A DNA stretch of 5,877 nucleotides. Origin: Elusimicrobiota bacterium (GTDB lineage Bacteria; Elusimicrobiota; Elusimicrobia; F11). Made by a program: the position numbers and the translations under genes. Shown piece after piece: positions 1 through 5,634 of this stretch; position 1 is the first letter of the stretch, and each line of letters starts with the position of its first letter. The notes beneath the pieces were generated by a model. It was not told where the DNA came from. It saw only the letters and a program-made list of their open reading frames with translations, and searched no databases. The stretch lies in NCBI GenBank assembly GCA_022709485.1, contig JAKLIS010000103.1, forward strand, positions 1-5,877, in the 5' to 3' direction.

Positions 1-479
1 GCCATGACACCCAGAGAAAACGCGTATTCGGAGGGGCTGAACCGTTTGCTCTTTAACACTTTTTCCATTCTCTTGCGGATGGATTTAAGTTGGGCCTTGG
101 CGAATCTTTGATTGGGGACGGCGTCCACTGCCGCGTGAAAGGAATCAATGGCGCCAATCAAATCATTGGATTTTAAAAATCCGTTTCCTTCTTTGACGCG
201 GGCATGGGCCAGTTTTCTTTGCCGGGCCTTCTCTTCGGTTTCAATTTTTCGGAGGCGCTGCTTCACTTTATCGAGGCCGTTCATCGCCGCTTTGTTTTTG
301 GGATTAATCCGCACCACTTCCTCAAAGTACCCCAAAGCCGATTTATTATTGCCGTCCATATAAGCCGCGAATCCTTTGGAAAGAATTTCATCCTCGGGGT
401 TTTTAATGCCGGGAGTGGCCTGAAGAAAAGCAGGTAAAAGGAAAACGATCGCCACACCCGCAAAAATCCCCCGCGTCAT
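1..479 (-). CDS. Exported TPR-repeat protein, 3' end beyond window
   Basis: The first 159 codons are present and the frame is open to the window edge, so the C-terminus is missing. With ATG at 477-479 the product starts with a plausible signal peptide: one Arg at residue 4, a hydrophobic core at about 5-19, and a likely cleavage near Gln20-Ala21. Two TPR-like helical hairpins follow, at about 30-62 (Gly36, Tyr40, Ala48, Phe52, Pro60) and 88-122 (Gly98, Phe101, Ala110, Phe114, Pro122), joined by a charged Lys/Arg/Glu helix at 71-92. TPRs are protein-protein scaffolds, so a periplasmic partner-binding role is inferred; no specific function is recognised. It lies 223 bp downstream of the barrel-TPR gene on the same strand and may be co-transcribed with it. 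The start is uncertain: in-frame ATGs also occur at 501-503 and 525-527, all inside repeat copies, and none has a good ribosome binding site. Confidence 0.8.
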   Translation of the reverse strand, partial: MTRGIFAGVAIVFLLPAFLQATPGIKNPEDEILSKGFAAYMDGNNKSALGYFEEVVRINPKNKAAMNGLDKVKQRLRKIETEEKARQRKLAHARVKEGNGFLKSNDLIGAIDSFHAAVDAVPNQRFAKAQLKSIRKRMEKVLKSKRFSPSEYAFSLGVM

Positions 480-678
480 TCCCGCGAAGGCTTCTCTCGT
501 CATTCCTGCGAAAGTCCTCCCCGTCATTCCTGCGAAAGCAGGAATCCACAAATTGTCCAGGAAAGTCCGAAGACTGGATTCCTGCTTTCGCAGGAATGAC
601 GGGGAGGACTTTCGCAGGAATGACGAAATACGCAGAAATGCCAGAATACGCAGGAATACCGGCGTTCCCAGGAATGAT
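475..678. repeat. Cluster of dispersed palindromic repeat copies
   Basis: The unit is ATTCCTGCGAAAGCAGGAAT, which folds into an 8-bp stem with a GAAA tetraloop; it is usually flanked by GTC and CC. Complete copies sit at 523-547 (plus orientation) and 576-600 (minus orientation). Half-copies march outward. To the left, GTCATTCCYGCG starts at 475, 499 and 523, in 24-bp steps. To the right, CGCAGGAATGAC-like units start at 589 and 613 (24 bp), then 631, 649 and 667 (18-bp steps), becoming more degenerate. Similar 'ATTCC...GGAAT' repeats are scattered in many bacterial genomes (compare neisserial dRS3), but this copy is assigned by sequence pattern only. Confidence 0.85.
497..626. repeat. Perfect 52-bp inverted repeat with 26-bp centre
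   Basis: Bases 497-548 are the exact reverse complement of 575-626, compared base by base, with a 26-bp centre at 549-574. Each arm contains one complete palindromic unit plus a half-unit. In RNA it could form a very long hairpin between the barrel-TPR gene, which ends at 703, and the small TPR gene, which starts at 479. It might end, weaken or stabilise transcripts, but no T-run follows it on the minus strand. Identity over 52 bp suggests recent duplication-inversion or continuing gene conversion. Confidence 0.92.
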
Positions 679-702
679 AATTCGGCCAAACCGGCCCGCG
701 AT

Positions 703-2682
703 TTATTCTTTAGTTTTTTCATATTTTTTCTGCTCCTCTAGTTTGTTGAGGCTCTGCAGGGCGTCCTCGTTATTGGGATCCAGTTCCAGGGCGGATTTCC
801 AGAACTTCTCCGCTTCGGCGGAATTCCCGCCGAGGTACGCGTCAATTCCCTTTTGGAAGAGCTGCTTGGACTGTTCTTCTTTTTGGGCAGTGAAATCTCT
901 TTGGGCGACTTTGAGCGTGGTTTGAATTCGCTCATCGTCGGGAATAAGTTGAGCGGCTTTTTCAAGCCCCGCGACCGCTTCTTTCAATTGATTATTTTCT
1001 ATTTGCACCTGCGCCTGGGCGAAGAGAACGTCTCCATACGCTTTTTTGGCGAGGGCCAGATATCGGCCCACTTCTTCATATTCCGGAACGAGTGTTTGGA
1101 CCGCTTCAAATTTGGTGGCCGCTGTCTCTAAATCATTTTTCTGATAGGCCGCCAAGCCGTCTTGATAAGCCTGTTGGGCGCCGGCCAAGCGCTTCATTTC
1201 CTCGTCTCGTTTCTGGGCATCGGCCATGAGCTCTTTGGACTTCTGCATTTGCGCTTCGGCGTCTTTATGAGCGGGATCAATGGTCAACGTCTTTTCGAAC
1301 GCTTTGATGGCGTCGGGATAATCCCCGGCCGCGAAATAATCCATTCCCAGCTTGTAGGATTCTTGCGCCAGGCTTCCATACCGATTCTTTATTCTTTCCA
1401 GATAAACTTTCGAACCTACGTGATCCGGCTCGAGGGCCAAAATCGTCTCAAATCCTTTCTTGGCTTGGACCAGCTCATCGCGGTCAAAGGCTTCTTTGGC
1501 TTGGGTAAAGTGGCCGGCAATCTCGGCGTCCAACCGGGTACGGTTTTTATCGAATTCCATTTCTCGGTATTGCTTCTCGATCTTCGCCTTTAATTCCACC
1601 GCAGGTTGGTACCACGGCGCCACCAGAAGAAGGTCACTGAGCATGCTATAGGCTTTTACAGAATAGCCCCCGGCATACTCTCTTTGAGCGGCTTTATAGG
1701 TCATCGCCACCTGGTCTTCCGCGTTTTGAATTTTTTGGGCCATTCCAAATTTATATCCCACGCTCACGCGGTTGGTGTTTCCCAAATCTCCATAAGAAAC
1801 CAGGGCATAATCGATGTTCCATTGATCAAATTGAAGGCCCATTCCATAGGTGAAGCCGCTTCCGACAAATTCGGAATTTCCGTTAAATCCCGCCCGGAGA
1901 TTGACCATATTAAAAATCCGGTATTCCGCTCCGAGCGTTATAAAGTTGCTGTTGTCATTGGGCTTCACAATATCGGCGGCCAAAGTTAAATTGCCCCCCA
2001 AGGCGGTGAGCCCGGCGCCCAAAACCAAAGCCTGAGGAAGCGAAGAGGTTTCGCTGTCATACTTAAGGCCCGGCCCCACGTTTCTTAAAGTGGCGGCCAA
2101 ACTTAACCCTTGGAGTTTGCCGATTTCAAAGGGATACAAAACGCCAAAATCGGCCATGGGGGCCGAGGCTTTGTATCCCGCGAGATCAGACTGAAGGTAT
2201 TTAAGGTTGATGCCAGTTTGAAGCCGGGAATCTTTGACCAATCTTTTCGCCCAAGAGGTGGTGACCAAAAGATTTCTGGCATCAACTGAACCCGAGGGAA
2301 GAGAGTCGTCCCCATACCCTTGAATAGAACCGTAATCCAACAAGCTCATCCCCACCGCGAAGGTTCCTTTATCTTCCGTGGGATGGCCGTACATGGCTTG
2401 TTCGTATCGAATGCTTTCAATCAAGGAATAATGCATCACGGATATTTCTTTGAAACGAAGGCTTGAGAGGCCGGCGGGATTCCAATAGGCGGAGGTGACG
2501 TCACTAGTGACAGCGGACTGAGTGTCCGCCATGGCGGCGCCGCGCGCCCCCATTCCAATTTTGAGGAAGTTTGCGGCGGAGCGTCCGGGCGAGGCTGCGT
2601 GGGATAAATTGGTAAGAAAGAGGAGGGTGGCCGCCATGGCCATCCAGGAGGAAAAAAATATGTTTTTCGTGCACGGTTTCAT
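703..2682 (-). CDS. PorV/PorQ-like outer-membrane beta-barrel with C-terminal TPRs
   Basis: A complete 659-residue protein. Residues 1-29 form a signal peptide ending in SHA. Residues 36-73 carry the family's N-terminal signature: Phe-Leu-x-Ile-Gly-x-Gly-Ala-Arg-x-x-Ala-Met followed by Tyr-Trp-Asn-Pro-Ala-Gly-Leu. Alternating amphipathic strands rich in Gly and aromatic residues run to about 312 (Gly-Tyr-Lys-Phe), as expected for a FadL-like barrel of the PorV/PorQ (UPF0164) group. A helical linker at 317-380 leads to about five TPRs near 386-419, 440-473, 502-535, 552-583 and 604-637. Barrel ends normally face the periplasm, so the TPR tail probably lies there. PorV and PorQ serve type IX secretion in Bacteroidota, but nothing else here supports that system; transport or assembly at the outer membrane is the safer guess. 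The start at 2682 has a good ribosome binding site and the full signal peptide. Family certainty is high, function unknown. Confidence 0.9.
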   Translation of the reverse strand: MKPCTKNIFFSSWMAMAATLLFLTNLSHAASPGRSAANFLKIGMGARGAAMADTQSAVTSDVTSAYWNPAGLSSLRFKEISVMHYSLIESIRYEQAMYGHPTEDKGTFAVGMSLLDYGSIQGYGDDSLPSGSVDARNLLVTTSWAKRLVKDSRLQTGINLKYLQSDLAGYKASAPMADFGVLYPFEIGKLQGLSLAATLRNVGPGLKYDSETSSLPQALVLGAGLTALGGNLTLAADIVKPNDNSNFITLGAEYRIFNMVNLRAGFNGNSEFVGSGFTYGMGLQFDQWNIDYALVSYGDLGNTNRVSVGYKFGMAQKIQNAEDQVAMTYKAAQREYAGGYSVKAYSMLSDLLLVAPWYQPAVELKAKIEKQYREMEFDKNRTRLDAEIAGHFTQAKEAFDRDELVQAKKGFETILALEPDHVGSKVYLERIKNRYGSLAQESYKLGMDYFAAGDYPDAIKAFEKTLTIDPAHKDAEAQMQKSKELMADAQKRDEEMKRLAGAQQAYQDGLAAYQKNDLETAATKFEAVQTLVPEYEEVGRYLALAKKAYGDVLFAQAQVQIENNQLKEAVAGLEKAAQLIPDDERIQTTLKVAQRDFTAQKEEQSKQLFQKGIDAYLGGNSAEAEKFWKSALELDPNNEDALQSLNKLEEQKKYEKTKE

Positions 2683-2690
2683 GTTAGGGT

Positions 2691-2694
2691 CTCC
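2691..2694 (-). promoter_or_regulatory. Ribosome binding site of the barrel-TPR gene
   Basis: The minus strand reads GGAG eight bases before the ATG at 2682. The spacing is typical for a Shine-Dalgarno site and supports this start codon over later in-frame Met codons at 14 and 16 of the signal peptide. Confidence 0.7.
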
Positions 2695-2715
2695 GTTTTT
2701 TTTGACCTCGCGCCT

Positions 2716-2780
2716 CTGTAAACAAACTGTAACAGGAATGGGGTTAAGGTTTCCTTAAGATGGGGTTAAAAAGGGCTTAA
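2716..2780 (-). promoter_or_regulatory. Ladder of 11-bp-spaced TTA motifs, putative response-regulator sites
   Basis: TTAA occurs at 2744, 2755, 2766 and 2777, exactly 11 bp apart, each preceded by two G/C bases. CTGTAA occurs at 2716 and 2727, again 11 bp apart. On the minus strand these read TTAASS four times and TTACAG twice, upstream of the start at 2682. The piece at 2716-2733 matches 15 of 18 positions of the E. coli Pho box consensus, although in the orientation opposite to the gene. Tandem 11-bp repeats are the usual target layout of OmpR/PhoB-family regulators. Binding is inferred; the spacing is seen directly. The TTAAGG-TTT-CCTTAA palindrome at 2744-2758 overlaps two of the steps. 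Confidence 0.45.
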
Positions 2781-2811
2781 TTTTATGCTTTTTTTCGAAA
2801 AAAGCTCTATT

Positions 2812-2841
2812 TTTAAGCGTTTTTTTGAGTTAAGAGGTCAA
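2812..2841 (-). promoter_or_regulatory. Weak promoter candidate for the barrel-TPR gene
   Basis: On the minus strand TTGACC (2841-2836) matches five of six bases of a sigma-70 -35 box. The best partner 18 bp on is CTTAAA (2817-2812), a poor -10 box. An alternative -10, TAAAAT at 2785-2780, has no good -35. No promoter is convincing, which would fit one that depends on an activator. Confidence 0.2.
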
Positions 2842-2877
2842 AGGTGAGTACCCCTCGTCTTCCTCTTTCCGTTTAAA

Positions 2878-2953
2878 GAAAAGGGGCCGTTGTTCACACT
2901 TTCACACTTTCTTCGCCAGGAAAGTGTGAAAGTGTGAACAACGGCCCCTTTTC
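2878..2953 (-). terminator. Perfect 34-bp stem hairpin, likely terminator
   Basis: Bases 2878-2911 are the exact reverse complement of 2920-2953, around an 8-base loop (2912-2919). On the minus strand the stem closes with GGCCCC and runs into TTTTCTTT, as in a rho-independent terminator for the exported-protein gene, which ends at 3135. The plus strand also ends in CCCCTTTT, so it could work in both directions. The stem is far longer than needed for a terminator, and each arm carries a tandem TTCACACT (2893-2908), so it may also be a small mobile or dispersed palindrome. Confidence 0.6.
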
Positions 2954-3012
2954 CTCAGGTCCAGGGCGGGCAGGCCAGAGGGTTGCTGGGACGACGGCGG
3001 GTTTGACGAAGG

Positions 3013-3057
3013 TGCCCAAGTCCCATCCCAATTCATTGGGCCTCTGGGACTTGGGCA
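3013..3057 (-). terminator. Nested hairpin after the exported-protein gene
   Basis: A 13-bp perfect outer stem (3013-3025 with 3045-3057) encloses an inner stem (about 3027-3031 with 3036-3040, loop TTCA). It starts 77 bases past the stop codon at 3135. No T-run follows on the minus strand, so it is probably a 3'-end stabilising or pausing structure acting with the longer hairpin at 2878-2953, not a complete terminator by itself. Confidence 0.45.
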
Positions 3058-3134
3058 AGCCTTCAAATACAACTAAAAACTGGTACTTGTGATTTCAATT
3101 GGCTCCAACATGCAATCTTGTGCGACACCAGCAC

Positions 3135-5459
3135 TTATTTGTTTGCGATGTTGTCAATTGGGAATATGTTCGAACGTGGCATAACCAGCGACCGAAATTC
3201 AACCACGCGAAGGGGTTGGTTCGGAGCCACTTCTATCCCAACAATGGCGTTTTTGGCGGCTTGAGCTGTCACCAATGACGCGCCAATTTTGTCGAAATTA
3301 AAAGTCTTTCTCGCACTATCCCCAACCAAAGAGCTTAGGTTTCCTTGGAAAAATAGAATAGTCCCGTTGCCTTGGGTTGAAGGCTTCGCATCCACGAGGG
3401 GGGCTGTTTGGGCGATCAAGGCCACCGCATTATCACCAGGGTTGGTCCGGCGCGAGGGACTAATGACCAAATTCATTTGAATGGTTTGCAAAGGTGACCC
3501 TGTTTTGGATGCTGATATAGCATTCTCCACTAATCCTGCGCTTGGAGTTGGGGTTCTGTCCGCGATTAAGGGGACTGTCGGAGTGAGTATCGTTTCCCTC
3601 TTGATGCTCGTCATTACGACGGCCCCATTTGGAGGCGTGGTTTGTTTGGGGGCGGCGATGTCCAGCGTCGTTTGCACCGGGGCCGCGTTTCCAGCAATTC
3701 CCCCTTTTTGTAAAGAGTTGTATGCCCCCAACGTCTCTGAAGGGGTCATATTATCGATGTCTTGGGTCCCTGCAATCCCGTTCTGTTTAAGATCATCGAA
3801 CGCGTCCAACGTCTCAACCGGCGTCATCCCGTCTATGGGCTTATTGGCAATGTCGGGGGCAGAGGGTACCGTTTGCCCGCCGGCGATTCCATTCTCTTTT
3901 AGATCGTTAAACGCATCCAGGGTGTCGGAGGGTGTCATGTCATTGATATTTTTATCGGCGATATTGGTTGTTGGACTTTGGCCGGCGGGAGTTTCATTCC
4001 CGATGGCAATGTCCGGCCCCTCATTGCCAGGCAGTTCACCAAAACCACCGAATTGCGGAATCCCCGCCACCGCTGTTCCTCCGGATTGAACATCCAATCG
4101 GGCGCTCAATTGATTGCCTCTACCTTGTGTTATTTCGCCAACGGTCACAACGGATTCCCCCGGGTTTCCGCCGGCCGCGCTTAGAGCACTCATGTCAATT
4201 CGTGATACGGACCCATTTTGAGCGGGCGTTACACCGAGGGCGGAGTTGTCCTCACTCCAGGCGGTATAAAGCCCTCTCTTCGCCGCCATGCCGAGGTCGC
4301 CGGAAAATGATGTGTTCTGGGTTTGGACGGTCATTCTGCCCACCAGTTTTTCCCGGTTCCCATTTATCGCGTAAACGGGAACGCTGATGATCGTCCCTTT
4401 GGCAAAGGTGACTTTGGCCTGTCCGCCTTCCACTTCAATTTTGAATTGCCCAGGCTTGGTGAGCTGGCCGGTTGTGTCCAGTTCCAGCTTTTGCCCGTTT
4501 TTGTGTTGAAATTGCCGCACGACATTTTTGGCCAACTGGTTCATGATGGGAGGCGCGTTTTGCACCTTCATGGTTTTGTCGGGTTCCACGGGGTTGATAG
4601 GAATTGAAACTGTTTCCACCCCGCCGGCCGGCGGAGCGGACACCGCGGCATCGACAATATCTGTTGTGGCTTTTGAAGAAGTTTTTTGGGTATCTGTGAT
4701 GGTTTCGGTTTTCGCAATGGAGGAACCGGGTATCAAAGTGGCCTTTGTCACCGTCACTGATTGGGCCAGATCAAAAATGGAAGCCAGTTTGCCCGAAATT
4801 TGAATAGTTTGATCATTACCCTTCCCAGAGCGGAAATTTTTGAGGGCCTCACCTTGGCCCCCGCGAATGTTGATTGAATTAATAACGACTTGTTTTCCGC
4901 CGATATTGTCTCCCGGACTTTGAGCTGATAAATTTCCGAATTTGGTTTCTAAGGTAAATTCTCCCTCTCCATTAATGGTGATTTTGGCCTCCGCTCCAGG
5001 ATTTAATAAAGCACTGCGAACCACTTCCTCCCCTAGGGCACTCCCCTCGGCCGTAAAAATAACGGATGTGCGACCTGATATCGGTATCTCGGATGAACTT
5101 TGGGCCTTCTGTGAAGACGAAGCGGCCGTGGGACTCGCTATTCCTGACGGGCTAGCCTGATTTGGAGAAGCTTGTTTTGTCCTATCGGTTCCCGGACTTT
5201 CAGATTTTTGATTTGAAGATGCTTCTAAAGAAGGTTTTACCGGCCCTCTACCCTCAGGGAGAACATACCCCATTGGTTTATCAATATCGGCAGGTGGGCC
5301 AGGGACTTTTTCTAAGGGTGCCAACTGCTGAGCTTCGGGTTCAGAAGAAAATCGGGTTGGATCTTCTACAGCAAATAACGGAAGCGATTGGATAATTAAT
5401 GCAGAACTTAAGAAAATTATTACAGAAATGGTTTTTAAAACCGAGCGTGGTTTTTTCAT
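3135..5459 (-). CDS. Large exported protein with three 23-residue repeats, function unknown
   Basis: I do not recognise this 774-residue protein. Residues 1-30 form a clear signal peptide (Lys2, Lys3, Arg5, hydrophobic core 11-28, cleavage after Leu-Phe-Ala). Residues about 78-128 are low-complexity Ser/Pro/Gln/Ala and look disordered. Residues 130-240 and 335-470 are rich in alternating Val/Thr/Ile/Gly and look beta-structured, with Asn/Gly-rich turns of the kind seen in surface or adhesin-like proteins. Three repeats lie at 505-527, 542-564 and 568-590. The C-terminus (690-774) again looks beta-rich. The mature part has no cysteine and a single Trp (401). No lipobox, catalytic motif, LPXTG or evident sorting domain is seen. 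An upstream in-frame ATG at 5501 is less likely, because it lacks a ribosome binding site and would bury the signal peptide behind 14 polar residues. Periplasmic or surface location is inferred. Confidence 0.85.
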   Translation of the reverse strand: MKKPRSVLKTISVIIFLSSALIIQSLPLFAVEDPTRFSSEPEAQQLAPLEKVPGPPADIDKPMGYVLPEGRGPVKPSLEASSNQKSESPGTDRTKQASPNQASPSGIASPTAASSSQKAQSSSEIPISGRTSVIFTAEGSALGEEVVRSALLNPGAEAKITINGEGEFTLETKFGNLSAQSPGDNIGGKQVVINSINIRGGQGEALKNFRSGKGNDQTIQISGKLASIFDLAQSVTVTKATLIPGSSIAKTETITDTQKTSSKATTDIVDAAVSAPPAGGVETVSIPINPVEPDKTMKVQNAPPIMNQLAKNVVRQFQHKNGQKLELDTTGQLTKPGQFKIEVEGGQAKVTFAKGTIISVPVYAINGNREKLVGRMTVQTQNTSFSGDLGMAAKRGLYTAWSEDNSALGVTPAQNGSVSRIDMSALSAAGGNPGESVVTVGEITQGRGNQLSARLDVQSGGTAVAGIPQFGGFGELPGNEGPDIAIGNETPAGQSPTTNIADKNINDMTPSDTLDAFNDLKENGIAGGQTVPSAPDIANKPIDGMTPVETLDAFDDLKQNGIAGTQDIDNMTPSETLGAYNSLQKGGIAGNAAPVQTTLDIAAPKQTTPPNGAVVMTSIKRETILTPTVPLIADRTPTPSAGLVENAISASKTGSPLQTIQMNLVISPSRRTNPGDNAVALIAQTAPLVDAKPSTQGNGTILFFQGNLSSLVGDSARKTFNFDKIGASLVTAQAAKNAIVGIEVAPNQPLRVVEFRSLVMPRSNIFPIDNIANK
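3690..3947 (-). repeat. Three in-frame 69-bp repeats within the exported-protein gene
   Basis: Copies lie at 3879-3947, 3768-3836 and 3690-3758, each exactly 23 codons. The shared pattern is Ile-Asx-x-Met-Thr-Pro-x-Asx/Glx-Thr-Leu-x-Ala-Phe/Tyr-x-x-Leu-Lys/Gln-x-x-Gly-Ile-Ala-Gly. The period is 37 codons between the first two copies, which are separated by a longer linker, and 26 codons between the last two. Thr-Pro followed by Leu, Ala-Phe and Leu at helical spacing suggests one short helix per unit ending at Gly-Ile-Ala-Gly. DNA identity is clearly lower than protein identity, so these are old duplications under selection. Confidence 0.88.
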
Positions 5460-5463
5460 ATCT

Positions 5464-5470
5464 TCCCCCT
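5464..5470 (-). promoter_or_regulatory. Ribosome binding site deciding the start at 5459
   Basis: The minus strand reads AGGGGGA, with the purine run ending five bases before the ATG at 5459. The alternative ATG at 5501 is preceded by GTAAGTTC, with no purine-rich site at a useful distance. This favours 5459. Confidence 0.6.
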
Positions 5471-5518
5471 CTGTCCATCTACAAACCTTCTTCATTATCA
5501 TGAACTTACAAAGGGACC

Positions 5519-5568
5519 CCTTAAGATCTCATGAACAAGTTGTAAATTAGTTGTAACAAAGTTGTAAC
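5519..5568 (-). promoter_or_regulatory. Triple 11-bp direct repeat upstream of the exported-protein gene
   Basis: AGTTGTAA occurs at 5538, 5549 and 5560, exactly 11 bp apart; on the minus strand this reads TTACAACT three times. One further step down is TCATGA, and near the next step is TTAAGG (minus, from 5524), which shares CCTTAAGAT (5519-5527) with the upstream region of the barrel gene (2753-2761). The block ends about 60 bp before the ATG at 5459. Helical-turn spacing suggests tandem binding of one regulator to the same DNA face, as for PhoB/PhoP/OmpR proteins. No clear -35/-10 pair could be assigned. Confidence 0.5.
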
Positions 5569-5634
5569 AACCAAAACCCAAGTTCTCGTTGTTAGTGCCA
5601 CACACAGACGGTAAATTATCACTGGCCAAAGTCG

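Larger units (their letters stand above)
2683..3134. other. Intergenic region between the two large genes
   Basis: These 452 bp hold no credible gene on either strand. From right to left they contain about 77 bp of plain sequence after the stop of the upstream gene, a nested hairpin (3013-3057), a perfect 34-bp stem hairpin (2878-2953), an AT-rich stretch with a weak promoter candidate, the 11-bp-period repeat ladder (2716-2780), and the leader with the ribosome binding site of the barrel gene. I see nothing specific in 2954-3012 or 3058-3134. Confidence 0.8.

Noticed and set aside
475..678. CRISPR-like array from regular repeat spacing
   Set aside because: Steps are only 18-24 bp, there are no spacers of constant length and unique sequence, and the orientation flips at the centre. 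It is a palindromic repeat cluster.
553..741. Plus-strand frame with Arg-Arg-Asn-Asp repeated several times
   Set aside because: It is simply the translation of the dispersed palindromic repeat, a familiar false gene. It has no start context and overlaps the end of the barrel gene.
1162..1593. Plus-strand open frame of 143 codons
   Set aside because: It is antisense to the TPR part of the barrel gene, whose own translation has clear family motifs. The Phe/Leu/Gly-rich product is a typical mirror of TPR codons.
703..2682. Assignment as PorV of a type IX secretion system
   Set aside because: The N-terminal family signature is shared by many barrels outside that system, and no other type IX component is seen here.
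2522..2758. Plus-strand frame of 78 codons across the barrel gene start
   Set aside because: It overlaps the signal-peptide coding region and the regulatory ladder in antisense, with no similarity recognised.
2787..2805. AT-rich palindrome GC-T7-CG-A6-GC as a terminator
   Set aside because: It has only two G-C pairs at each end and no loop beyond CG; unlikely to terminate. It is more likely part of the AT-rich promoter region.
3481..4089. Plus-strand open frame of 202 codons
   Set aside because: It lies wholly antisense inside the exported-protein gene. It has no ribosome binding site, no recognisable domain, and a composition that mirrors the repeat block on the other strand.
5460..5501. 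Upstream start at 5501 for the exported protein
   Set aside because: It has no ribosome binding site and would place 14 polar residues before a normal signal peptide; the ATG at 5459 has AGGGGGA at good spacing.
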